NCBI GenBank assembly: GCA_037969565.1
Contig: JBBKXQ010000037.1
Coordinates: 1-33,831 of the forward strand
DNA length: 33,831 nt
Direction: 5' to 3'
Source: SZUA-35 sp037969565
GTDB lineage: Bacteria > Actinomycetota > Acidimicrobiia > Acidimicrobiales > SZUA-35
The translations under genes and the position numbers were made by a program. Shown here one piece after another: positions 7,834 through 15,686 of the stretch. Within the stretch, counting starts at the first letter, position 1, and the number at the start of each line of letters is the position of its first letter. The notes below the pieces were generated by a model. It made no database searches and was not told the DNA's origin. It worked only from the letters and a program-made list of their open reading frames with translations.

Positions 7834-9111
7834 ATGAGCTTCACGACCCAACCACGGCGCCCTCCGTTGGCCGCCCGCCCCGATCACGCCGCGGCCCAGA
7901 AGCGCACGCTGGTCGTCTTGTTCGGCAGTGCGATCTTCGGCCGTGCCGCCACCACGCTCGGATTCGCCGTCGCCTCACTGCTCATCAAGGACATGCTCGG
8001 CGGAGCAACCTGGGCCGGTCTCTCGACCGTGGCCATCACCGTGGGTACGGCGCTGAGTGCATCGACCATCAGCGACTACATGAACAAGAAGGGCCGTCGT
8101 CCGGGTCTCGTGCTCGGTTATGGCGTCGCAGTCATCGGCGGTGGCGTCGCCTTGTGGGGGGCGCAGCTGAACTCGATCGCCATTTTCCTCATCGGGTTGT
8201 TGCTCACCGGTGTCGGTTCGGGGGCGGGAAATCTTGCTCGTTATGCGGCCGCCGATCTCGCTCATCCAACCCGCAAGGCCAAGGCAATCAGCTTCATCGT
8301 TTTTGCTTCGACGATCGGAGCAGTGGGAGGTCCGACCCTCGTGGGGGTGGCCGACCGAATCGGCCGATCGGCCGGTCTAGCCGAGAACGTGGGTCCCTAC
8401 GGAGCAACGTCGCTGTTCTTCGCCGTTGCTTCGGTCATCGTGTTCACCTCATTGCGGCCCGATCCTCTCGAGCTCGCCGGCGGTCTCGACTCGGCCACCA
8501 CGCCCGCCCGCAAGAGCGTGTCGGACACGCTCAGAGTCATCGTGGCCGATCCGCTGTCGCGTCTCGCGCTGGCTTCGTTGGTGATCTCACAGGCGGTCAT
8601 GGTCGGGGTCATGGCGATGACTCCGCTGCACATGGACGACCACGGGCATTCGATCAGTGTGATCGGGTGGGTCATCTCGGCGCACACGTTGGGCATGTTC
8701 GGTTTCGCTCCGGTCGCAGGCTGGGCGGCCGACCGATTCGGTCAAGTCCGTTCGATTGCGTTCGGCGCCATCGTGCTCGTGGTTGCTACTGCCCTCACGG
8801 CTCTGGCCCGAGACGCATCAAATCAACTGATGTTTCCCGGCCTGTTTCTCCTCGGGCTCGGCTGGAGCTTCGGCATGGTTGCGGGGAGTGCGCTGCTCAC
8901 CCAGTCGGTGCCCGACGAAGACCGCATCTCGGCTCAGGGGGTGGCCGACCTCGTTGCTGCCGTCGTGTCGGGAACCGCCGCGCTCGCATCGGGCTTCGTC
9001 CTCAGCGCGGCCGGCTTCGATGTGTTGTCGATCATCGGCCTGATCTTCTCGGCCCTGCTGTTCGGCTCGGGTGTGATCCACGGTCGACGACCGCTTTCCG
9101 CCGCGGCCTGA
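7834..9111 (+). CDS. Major facilitator superfamily transporter
   Basis: This 425-residue inner-membrane protein has about twelve hydrophobic segments in two halves. The inter-helix 2-3 motif appears as SDYMNKKGRRPGLVLGYGVA. The second-half equivalent AGWAADRFGQVRSIAFGA is also clear, which supports the duplicated MFS fold. The polar loop between the halves (DPLELAGGLDSATTPARKSVSDTL) fits the usual central cytoplasmic loop. It starts at an ATG with only a weak ribosome site (GGGGGAG is about 19 bases upstream), so a leaderless or alternative start is possible. It stands alone, divergent from the DUF1269 gene and convergent with the MBL hydrolase gene. It is most likely a drug/metabolite exporter, and direction and substrate cannot be read from sequence. 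Confidence 0.88.
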   Translation: MSFTTQPRRPPLAARPDHAAAQKRTLVVLFGSAIFGRAATTLGFAVASLLIKDMLGGATWAGLSTVAITVGTALSASTISDYMNKKGRRPGLVLGYGVAVIGGGVALWGAQLNSIAIFLIGLLLTGVGSGAGNLARYAAADLAHPTRKAKAISFIVFASTIGAVGGPTLVGVADRIGRSAGLAENVGPYGATSLFFAVASVIVFTSLRPDPLELAGGLDSATTPARKSVSDTLRVIVADPLSRLALASLVISQAVMVGVMAMTPLHMDDHGHSISVIGWVISAHTLGMFGFAPVAGWAADRFGQVRSIAFGAIVLVVATALTALARDASNQLMFPGLFLLGLGWSFGMVAGSALLTQSVPDEDRISAQGVADLVAAVVSGTAALASGFVLSAAGFDVLSIIGLIFSALLFGSGVIHGRRPLSAAA

Positions 9112-9138
9112 CGCTCCCGTTGAGTAGGTCCGGTTGGG

Positions 9139-10461
9139 TTACTCGCCGATGGAGAGCACCATCTTCACTGGCGGAACCTCACCCGTGAGAACCATCTCGG
9201 AATCGGCCTGGGCCGACTTGAAGATGCCTTTCGACATCAACGACGACTCGGCAGCGCGACGAGCGCCATAGACCATCACGCGCCCCTCGTGAACGGCGTG
9301 CGACTCAGGCTCGGCGGCCGCGGCGAATTCGATGAGTTGGCAAGCCAGGCGATGATCGCCGGCGGTCGACAGCTCGACGGCCCGGTCGACCAGGATCTGC
9401 GCCCCGCCGGCCAGCGTCGCCACTTCGGCCCCGATTGCCGAGTCGGCCGCCGGCTTGAGTCGGGCCGGGTTGCCGTCGTACCAGCCACCGAACAACCGCC
9501 AGATGTTGCGAATGACGAACTCGGGTTCGTCGTACAAGGGCCGCAGATACGGCAGGTCGAGCGTCTCGGCCGGAACGGATATGGAGTGCACGATCTCATC
9601 GAGTGTGGCACCCGCATTCATTGCCTCGATGACTTGGGCGACGAGCGTCTCCAGAGTCGCAGCAACCGTGTCGAGGCACTGCTTGATCCGAGCTCGGCCG
9701 GCGATGGGCAGACCATGTGCGGGCACGAAGAGTTCGGCCCCCTGCGACGCCATGGCCCGCAAAGACTCGGCCCACTCCACGGGATACCGCTGCACCTTCT
9801 GCGGATTGCCGCAGTTCGGGAAGTTCCAGATGAACTGATCGCCGGCGCTGATCATCTTGTGACTGGGGATCCACGTCCAGGTGTGATCGTCGGTCTCGCC
9901 CTTGCAGTGGCGGAACTCGAAATCGACACCACCGATGGTTTCGATCAGCTCGGTCTCATAGGTCGTGTCGGGGCGAAGCGTTCCTCGAGCGATGAACGGG
10001 CGATCGCTCTGCTGCCCGGCGGCTTTCGCCGCTCCCCCGAATTGACGCAGGTTGATGACCTGGTTGTAGCCGTTGGTGTATTCGTAACGATCGAATCGCG
10101 GCCCGACGCGCTCGTGAGCCAGAACCCGTGGATTCGATCGCCCGTGATCGGCGGCGTCGGCGGCGAAGGACCTCGACCCGCCGACATGATCGGCGTGACC
10201 ATGGGTGTACACGAGCGTGTGAACCGGATCGTCGGACCAGCGGCGAAGTGAGCTGATGACTTCGGGTCCCGAATGGGCTCCGCTGGCGTCGAACGACACC
10301 AGGCCATCCTCGGTGTCGACCACGACGACATGGCTGAACGACTCGATGAGCGCCACGCCATCAGCGAGCTCGGTGAGCTCTTGGGTGATGCGGTTGGGTG
10401 GGGTGTCGACCACTCCGGAATCGATGAGGCGGGCAGAAAGTTCCAGCGGATGCTCACTCAT
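9139..10461 (-). CDS. MBL-fold hydrolase with alkylsulfatase-type dimerisation domain
   Basis: This 440-residue metallo-hydrolase has the zinc motif THGHADHVGG at residues 86-95. Further candidate metal ligands lie in FRHCKGETDDHTWTW and VPAHGLPIAG. The helical part after it (EFVIRNIWRLFGGWYDGNPARLKPA) is the alkyl-sulfatase dimerisation region of SdsA1/BDS1-like enzymes. Those enzymes usually continue into a C-terminal SCP2 domain. Here the protein ends soon after the dimerisation helices, so it is a short form. The ATG at 10461 gives MSEHPLELSARL, and the upstream extension is antisense-like Arg-rich sequence. It is 29 bases behind the aldehyde dehydrogenase gene and probably in its operon. 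It could hydrolyse a sulfate ester or another ester/lactone intermediate. Confidence 0.82.
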   Translation of the reverse strand: MSEHPLELSARLIDSGVVDTPPNRITQELTELADGVALIESFSHVVVVDTEDGLVSFDASGAHSGPEVISSLRRWSDDPVHTLVYTHGHADHVGGSRSFAADAADHGRSNPRVLAHERVGPRFDRYEYTNGYNQVINLRQFGGAAKAAGQQSDRPFIARGTLRPDTTYETELIETIGGVDFEFRHCKGETDDHTWTWIPSHKMISAGDQFIWNFPNCGNPQKVQRYPVEWAESLRAMASQGAELFVPAHGLPIAGRARIKQCLDTVAATLETLVAQVIEAMNAGATLDEIVHSISVPAETLDLPYLRPLYDEPEFVIRNIWRLFGGWYDGNPARLKPAADSAIGAEVATLAGGAQILVDRAVELSTAGDHRLACQLIEFAAAAEPESHAVHEGRVMVYGARRAAESSLMSKGIFKSAQADSEMVLTGEVPPVKMVLSIGE

Positions 10462-10490
10462 GAGTCGCAGTCTGGTCGATCGTGGAGACC

Positions 10491-11954
10491 TCAGCGAGTT
10501 GAGTCGTCGAGGATCATGAGCGTCTTCAGATCGCTGTGAAAATCGAGAGCGTGATCGCCCCCTTCTCGCCCGATCCCGCTGATCCCACAACCACCGAAGG
10601 GCGCCGTGAGATCTCGAACCAGAAACGTGTTGACCCAGACCACGCCCGCCCGTAGCGCTCGACCGACTCGGGATGCTCGCTCGTGGGAGGTGGTCCAGAC
10701 CATCGCCGACAGGCCGTAGGCCGTGCTGTTGGCCAGGGCGATGGCATCGGATTCGTCGGCGAATGTCTGGAGCGTGAGCACCGGCCCGAAGATCTCACGC
10801 TGGACGACTTCGCTGTCGTTCGACTTGGGCTCGATGAGCGTTGGCTCGTAGTGAAGGCTGCCCTCCACCGGGTGCCCTCCCCGCAAGATCGTGTCGCCTG
10901 CCGCTCTGGCCCGTTCGACGAATCCGTGCACAGTGGATCGATGATCGGGGTGCACCATCGGACCGATGTCGGTGGTCGGCTCTCGACTGTCGCCCAGCAC
11001 GAGGCCGTCGGCGATGCGATCAAACCGCGCCATGAACTCGTCCCGCACCGATGCCTCGACCAAGAGACGCGTACCGGCCAGGCAGACCTGGCCCGAATCG
11101 TCGAATTGCCAAGCGGCACGGTGGGCGGCCGCATCGAGGTCGGCGTCGGCGAAGACGATCAGCGGGCCCTTGCCCCCGAGTTCGGCCGTGAACGGCACGA
11201 TGTTCTCGGCTGCCGCCTTACCGATGTGCTTGGCCGTTGCAGGAGAACCGGTGAAGGTGATGCGAGCGACGGCAGGATCAGCGACCAGTGCGGCGCCGAC
11301 TTCTTCGCCGATGCCTTGCACGAGGTTGTAGGCGCCGGGCGGGAACCCGGCCTCGAGCGTGAGCTCGGCCAGGAGGGCAGCACTCAGGGGTGACCATTCC
11401 GCCGGCTTGTGGATCACGCTGTTTCCCGCAGCCAGTGCCGGCGCCAGCTTCCAGGTGCTCAACATGAAGGGGGCGTTCCATGGTGTGATGACCACGGCCG
11501 GGCCGGCAGGCATGCGCTGCACCACGTTCCGCATGTTCTTCGCGTTCCATGCTCGCTCCTCGTACCCGACGATCAGATCGGCGTACAAACGGAAGTTCGT
11601 GGCGCCCCGACCAACGAGCCGCTGCCGCATCGACTCGTACATGAAACCCATGTCGAGCGTTTCGACGAGGGCGATCTCCTCGGTGTTGGCGTCGATCAGA
11701 TCAGCCAGTCGATGGAGGACCTCGGCCCGTTCCAGCGGGCTGAAGACACTCCAAGCATCGAATCCAGCAGTTGCCGCTTCGACGGCAGCGCTGGCGGTTG
11801 CCTCGTCGCCACGAGCCACTCGAGCGATGGCACCTGCTTCCCAGTCGAGCGGTGAACGGGTCTCGAACGTCTCGTCCGAGCCGACCCAGCGACCGCCGAT
11901 GAGATGGTCGACCGGAACGTTCACTCCCCCGACGTCGACCCTGCGGACGCTCAC
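10491..11954 (-). CDS. hpaE: Aldehyde dehydrogenase, 5-carboxymethyl-2-hydroxymuconate-semialdehyde type
   Basis: This 487-residue NAD(P)-dependent dehydrogenase contains TPWNAPFMLSTWKLAPALAAGN, TFTGSPATAKHIG, the catalytic Glu motif ELGGKGP and the catalytic Cys in SGQVCLAGTR. Its C-terminal NTFLVRDLTAPFGGCGISG followed by GREGG resembles HpaE/HpcC, which oxidises the ring-cleavage product of homoprotocatechuate. The start is GTG 11954, overlapping the stop of the hpaG-like gene (GTGA), so the pair is translationally coupled. The HpaD-like dioxygenase encoded 3.7 kb away supports this pathway. Symbol is by similarity of sequence and context. A related semialdehyde is possible. Confidence 0.82.
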   Translation of the reverse strand: MSVRRVDVGGVNVPVDHLIGGRWVGSDETFETRSPLDWEAGAIARVARGDEATASAAVEAATAGFDAWSVFSPLERAEVLHRLADLIDANTEEIALVETLDMGFMYESMRQRLVGRGATNFRLYADLIVGYEERAWNAKNMRNVVQRMPAGPAVVITPWNAPFMLSTWKLAPALAAGNSVIHKPAEWSPLSAALLAELTLEAGFPPGAYNLVQGIGEEVGAALVADPAVARITFTGSPATAKHIGKAAAENIVPFTAELGGKGPLIVFADADLDAAAHRAAWQFDDSGQVCLAGTRLLVEASVRDEFMARFDRIADGLVLGDSREPTTDIGPMVHPDHRSTVHGFVERARAAGDTILRGGHPVEGSLHYEPTLIEPKSNDSEVVQREIFGPVLTLQTFADESDAIALANSTAYGLSAMVWTTSHERASRVGRALRAGVVWVNTFLVRDLTAPFGGCGISGIGREGGDHALDFHSDLKTLMILDDSTR

Positions 11955-12835
11955 TTTTCGTCAACCGTGCTTTCGTAGTGCTGGGCGCCGGGACCTCGGG
12001 GTGCCCGGATCCCGCGGAACTCCCAATCGCCGCCCTGAGCCGTGGACATCACTTCTTCGGAGCTGCTCGGCTGAGCTCCCACATCGGTTCGGATGGCCGT
12101 CGGCCCGGAAACGATCGTGTTGGTCAAGGCGCCGAGGCCTTCGACTTCGACCGTGACCACATCGCCCGGATAGACGGTACGGGAGTTGGCCGGCGTCCCG
12201 GAGAGGATGATGTCACCGGGGACGAGCGTGATCGTTCGGGCCAAGTCGGCGACGATGTAGTGCATGTCCCACTCCATCTCATCGGTGTTGCCATCTTGCT
12301 TCACCTCACCGTTGACCGTGGTGGTGATCCGCTTGCCGTGGAAGTCCCAATCGGTGACGAGGCCAGGCCCGACGGGACACAGCGTGTCGCTGCCTTTCAC
12401 CCGAAGCATCGACCCGGCATCGGTGTCGCGGAAATCGTGGAGGCCATAGTCATTGCTGACGCTGTAGCCGGCGATGTAGTCGCCCGCCTCGGCCGGCGAG
12501 ACGTTGCGACACGTCTTGCCGATCACGATGGCGATCTCACCCTCGTAGTTCAGCCATTCGCACCCCGCGGGCCGCACGACGTCGCCGCCATGGCCGGTGA
12601 GCGCAGTGATCGGCTTGTGAAAGTAGGTGGGAGCGGCCGGAAGCTTGGTCATGAATTCGTCGACTCGGCTGCGGTAGTTGAGATGGATGCAGATGATCTT
12701 GGTGGGCACGGTCGGCGCCAGATGAATGGCCTCGGACGCCGCGACGTGCCGACCATCGGCGGCAAGGAGCAGATCGCCCTCCCGACGGACCTCGGCGATC
12801 ATGCCATCGAGCAGAATCCGTCGAATCTCAGTCAT
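11951..12835 (-). CDS. hpaG: FAH-family hydrolase, HpaG-like isomerase/decarboxylase
   Basis: This 294-residue metal-dependent enzyme of the fumarylacetoacetase fold has metal-site acids in NYEGEIAIVIGK and SNDYGLHDFRDTDAG. SMLRVKGSDTLCPVGPGLV and TLVPGDIILSGTPAN follow. These segments are typical of 2-hydroxyhepta-2,4-diene-1,7-dioate isomerase/5-oxopent-3-ene-tricarboxylate decarboxylase (HpaG), which acts after HpaE in homoprotocatechuate breakdown. I choose ATG 12835 because GGAG lies about ten bases upstream. ATGs at 12850 and 12853 are alternatives. It is the first gene of the leftward operon hpaG-hpaE-MBL, divergent from marR-A with an operator between them. Exact reaction remains inferred. 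Confidence 0.82.
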   Translation of the reverse strand: MTEIRRILLDGMIAEVRREGDLLLAADGRHVAASEAIHLAPTVPTKIICIHLNYRSRVDEFMTKLPAAPTYFHKPITALTGHGGDVVRPAGCEWLNYEGEIAIVIGKTCRNVSPAEAGDYIAGYSVSNDYGLHDFRDTDAGSMLRVKGSDTLCPVGPGLVTDWDFHGKRITTTVNGEVKQDGNTDEMEWDMHYIVADLARTITLVPGDIILSGTPANSRTVYPGDVVTVEVEGLGALTNTIVSGPTAIRTDVGAQPSSSEEVMSTAQGGDWEFRGIRAPRGPGAQHYESTVDEK

Positions 12836-12903
12836 CAACCGCGTCTCCATCATCGGGGAAGAATCGTCCGCAGCATTTCCACTACACGGATCTGGTGAGC
12901 GAC

Positions 12904-12925
12904 AATAGTTTGGTACCGAACGATT
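12904..12925. promoter_or_regulatory. Putative MarR-A operator 1 (divergent hpaG / marR-A promoter)
   Basis: An imperfect palindrome is centred between 12914 and 12915. The core GTTTGGTACCGAAC has one mismatched pair, with outer AAT/ATT pairing. It ends 39 bases before the MarR-A start codon and lies 68 bases upstream of the hpaG-like start. The same core recurs at 13504, and a variant occurs at 29970. Its position next to a marR gene suggests autoregulation and control of the divergent operon. Confidence 0.75.
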
Positions 12926-12964
12926 TCGCCACCAGGGGGCGACAATTCCGGAAAGGGCCCACTC

Positions 12965-13492
12965 GTGAGCGAGAGGCACGACAACGATCTACGACTCGAT
13001 GCCGAACGAGATGTGCAAGCCCGACTCGGAGACCATCCACTCGACTTCGATTCGCTCGACGCGGTGTCCAACATCTACCGGGCCGCTTCCGGTGTGCGAC
13101 GTCGGGCCGAACGCGAGTTGTTGGCGGAATACCGTCTCTCGTGGGGTGGCTTCACGATTCTCTGGGTGCTCTGGGTGTGGGACGAGATGGAGACGGCCCG
13201 ACTCGCAACCGAATGTGGGCTGGCCAAGGGAACCCTGACCGGGATGCTCACCACCCTCGAGAAGCAGGGCCTGGTCGAACGAACTCGAATCGCCGAGGAC
13301 AAACGCCGCGTCCTCGTCGCCCTCACCGAGGCAGGAACCGCCACGATCGACGAGTTGTATCCACGATTCAATGCCTACGAGGCCACGATGACCGAGGGCC
13401 TTGCCCCCGATGAGAAACGAGAGTTGGCCCGTCTTCTTCGAGTCGTCATCACCAACGCCGATGACACAACGGCTTCCGACTCGTCGGGTTGA
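12965..13492 (+). CDS. MarR-family transcriptional regulator A
   Basis: This 175-residue winged-helix DNA-binding protein contains LSWGGFTILWVLWVW, the recognition-helix region ARLATECGLAKGTLTGMLTTLEKQGLVER and the wing AEDKRRVLVALTEAG. The GTG start has GGAAAGGG about seven bases upstream. The N-terminal 40 residues (ERDVQARLGDHPLDFDSLDAVSNIYRAASGVRRRAERELL) align with regulator B at 21545, so the two are paralogues. MarR proteins usually act as dimeric repressors released by an aromatic or CoA-linked ligand. The palindromes at 12904 and 13504 bracket the gene, so it likely controls itself, the hpaG operon and the downstream decarboxylase/P450/dioxygenase genes. Confidence 0.9.
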   Translation: MSERHDNDLRLDAERDVQARLGDHPLDFDSLDAVSNIYRAASGVRRRAERELLAEYRLSWGGFTILWVLWVWDEMETARLATECGLAKGTLTGMLTTLEKQGLVERTRIAEDKRRVLVALTEAGTATIDELYPRFNAYEATMTEGLAPDEKRELARLLRVVITNADDTTASDSSG

Positions 13493-13503
13493 CGAACCAG
13501 TTG

Positions 13504-13525
13504 AATCGTTTGGTACCGAACGATT
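13504..13525. promoter_or_regulatory. Putative MarR-A operator 2
   Basis: This is the best copy of the motif. TCGTTTGGTACCGAACGA (13506-13523) is flanked by AA and TT, giving a 22-bp palindrome with a single mismatched pair. It fills the 44-base gap between marR-A and the decarboxylase-like gene and ends 11 bases before that gene's ATG. The downstream genes therefore probably have their own repressed promoter and a very short or absent leader. Confidence 0.78.
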
Positions 13526-13536
13526 AAGCTCATCGG

Positions 13537-14421
13537 ATGCCAGATCAACCGGAGACGGAACCCAGTGCTGTCGAACCCAGTGCTGTCGAACCCAGTGCCG
13601 TCGGACTGAAGGGCCTGATGTATCCCCGCACACCGACCGGGGCCGGAAGCATCCTTCCCTCACCACCCTGGCATTACAGCGGAGAGATGCTCACAATCGA
13701 GTTTCGTACCGACCCCGCCCGCGTGGCCGAGTTGTTACCCGCTCCCCTTTCGCTCGCCGCTGACGATCCCGGAGCTGTCGCCATCATCTGGGCCGATTGG
13801 CAGAGCTGCAGCAACAACTTCGACGAACTCCTCGATCCCGCTCGGTCGCAATACAAGGAGGTCTTCGTCGTGGTGCGTTGCCAATACGAGGGCAACACCT
13901 ACAGCCGGGCTTCCTACATCTGGGTCGACAAAGACTTCGCCATGGCTCGGGGCCATGTCCAGGGCTACCCGAAGAAGATGTCCGAAATCTGGATGACCAG
14001 ACCCATCACCATCGGCAAGGCGGGGCCCCGGCTCGAACCCGGGGGCCGGTTCGGCGGCACGCTCAGCACCTTCGGCCGTCGGATCGCCGATGCCCGTTTC
14101 ACGATCACCGGTACGTCCGATTCAGCCGGATTCGTGAACGGACATCCGATGCTCCACAACCGTCAAATGCCGGCCATCGAAATGGACGGACGAGATTCGC
14201 TGAACGAGCTGGTCACCATGCGGGGCTTCGACGTCGAGCTCGGGCCCGTCTACTCCGGTGAAGCCGAACTCGACTTTCACGACACTCCAACCGAAGAACT
14301 CACCCGTTTCGACGACTTCGAGATCATCGGCGGTTACTACCGACAAGTGGGCAACTCGATGGCCGGTGGCACCACCGTGTGGGCCGGACCCAACCCCATG
14401 GCTCAGAGCGGACCGTCGTGA
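13537..14421 (+). CDS. Acetoacetate decarboxylase-family protein
   Basis: This 294-residue protein contains PSPPWHYSGEMLTIEFRTD, ARVAELLPAPLSL, SYIWVDKDFAMARGH and QGYPKKMSEIW. In acetoacetate decarboxylase the first Lys of PKK forms the Schiff base, here Lys146 with Lys147 beside it, so catalytic capacity seems kept. In a meta-cleavage cluster it may decarboxylate or otherwise process a beta-keto or 2-oxo ring-cleavage acid. The N-terminus holds an EPSAV repeat. ATG 13618, with GAAGGG just upstream, is an alternative start that would lose it, but the family usually includes the residues preceding YPRTP. Its stop overlaps the P450 start (TGATG). A MarR-A operator lies directly upstream. Confidence 0.82.
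   Translation: MPDQPETEPSAVEPSAVEPSAVGLKGLMYPRTPTGAGSILPSPPWHYSGEMLTIEFRTDPARVAELLPAPLSLAADDPGAVAIIWADWQSCSNNFDELLDPARSQYKEVFVVVRCQYEGNTYSRASYIWVDKDFAMARGHVQGYPKKMSEIWMTRPITIGKAGPRLEPGGRFGGTLSTFGRRIADARFTITGTSDSAGFVNGHPMLHNRQMPAIEMDGRDSLNELVTMRGFDVELGPVYSGEAELDFHDTPTEELTRFDDFEIIGGYYRQVGNSMAGGTTVWAGPNPMAQSGPS
13558..13602 (+). repeat. 15-bp tandem repeat, three units, 5' end of the decarboxylase-like gene
   Basis: Three units are present: GAACCCAGTGCTGTC twice, then GAACCCAGTGCCGTC with one change. They are in frame and encode EPSAV three times, between the start codon and the first conserved segment. The near identity suggests recent slippage expansion. Confidence 0.85.
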
Positions 14422-15686
14422 TGGCAGCGTTCGTCGACAACTATCTGGCCGATCTCGGAGCCGACGACGCCGACATCACCAGTCATGACGCATATACGAA
14501 CGGTGTTCCCCACGCCACGTTCGATCGACTTCGGTTCGAGGATCCCGTGCACTGGACCGACGAGGCCGACGGGTCGGGCTTCTGGTCGATCCTTCGCTAC
14601 GACGACGCACTCGCCGTGAGTCGAGACGTCGCCAACTTCACCTCGGCCAGGGGCATCCGCCTCGAAGAGATGGACGAGGAGGAGACAGCAGCTCGCCGCA
14701 CGATGATGGAACTCGATCCGCCGGAACACACTCGTTACCGTCGACTCGTCAGCAAGGGATTCACCCGCCGCACCGTCGAGTCGTATGAAGGCGTGATACG
14801 TGAGCTCGCCGTCGAGGTGATCGAAGAGGCCCTGCAAGAATCTCAGTTCGATTTCGTCAAGGCGATCGCTGAACAACTGCCGATGCGAATGCTCGGGCGG
14901 ATGCTCGGCACGAGCGATGAAGACGGCCACAAACTCGTCGCGTGGGGCGATGCCCTGCTGGGCAACACCGATCCCGAGTTCACCGATTACCCCGTTGATC
15001 TCACCGACACCGAACAGTTCCGGATGGTTCCATTCCGCAGCCCGGCCTCGATCCAGATCTTCCAGTACGCGCAAGAGCAGGCCGCCAAGCGTCGGGGTTG
15101 CCCGGTCAACGATGTGATCTCCCAGCTTCTCGAGCCGACATCGGACGGTCAGCCGCTCACCGATCTCGAGTTCAACAACTTCTTCACCCTGATCGTGGCC
15201 GCCGGCAATGACACCACCCGCTACACGATGACCCACGGCCTGTGGAGCCTGATGAATCACCCGCAACTCTGGGACGCATGGAAGGCCAACCCAGGGTTGA
15301 CACCCACGGCAGTGGAGGAGGTGCTTCGAACCAGTTCGGTCACGATGCACTTCCGCCGAACGGCAACCAACGACATCGAGCTCCGCGGTAAAAAGATCAA
15401 AGCGGGCGACAAGGTCGTGATGTGGTTCAACTCGGCAAACCACGATCCCGATGCCTTCGCCAATCCGTATCGATACGACCTGGCCCGCGAGAGCAACGAT
15501 CACATGGCGTTCGGCCGAAACGGTCCGCACCTGTGCCTCGGCGCCTGGTTGGCTCGAATGGAGGTTCGTCTGGTGTTCGAGGAGCTCATGAAACGAGTGG
15601 ATCGACTCGAGCTCGCCGGCCCGGTCGACCATCTGCGATCCAACTTCATCGCCGGGATCAAACGACTCCCGGTGCGAGTCGTCTGA
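14421..15686 (+). CDS. Cytochrome P450 (P450-1), in the meta-cleavage operon
   Basis: This 421-residue soluble bacterial P450 has the I-helix oxygen-activation motif AGNDTT at residues 261-266, an ExxR (EEVLRTSS) and the heme-Cys loop FGRNGPHLCLGAW with Cys372. The first-shell segment DPPEHTRYRRLVSKGFT is intact, so it should be active. MVPFRSPASIQIFQYA parallels LLPFNSPA segments in P450-3 and P450-4, so these three are relatives of the broad CYP125/CYP124-like group. Start ATG 14421 overlaps the decarboxylase stop, and its own stop overlaps the dioxygenase start. It may hydroxylate or dealkylate the aromatic substrate before ring cleavage. It needs a ferredoxin, and the one at 22067 is the only candidate in view. 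Confidence 0.92.
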   Translation: MAAFVDNYLADLGADDADITSHDAYTNGVPHATFDRLRFEDPVHWTDEADGSGFWSILRYDDALAVSRDVANFTSARGIRLEEMDEEETAARRTMMELDPPEHTRYRRLVSKGFTRRTVESYEGVIRELAVEVIEEALQESQFDFVKAIAEQLPMRMLGRMLGTSDEDGHKLVAWGDALLGNTDPEFTDYPVDLTDTEQFRMVPFRSPASIQIFQYAQEQAAKRRGCPVNDVISQLLEPTSDGQPLTDLEFNNFFTLIVAAGNDTTRYTMTHGLWSLMNHPQLWDAWKANPGLTPTAVEEVLRTSSVTMHFRRTATNDIELRGKKIKAGDKVVMWFNSANHDPDAFANPYRYDLARESNDHMAFGRNGPHLCLGAWLARMEVRLVFEELMKRVDRLELAGPVDHLRSNFIAGIKRLPVRVV

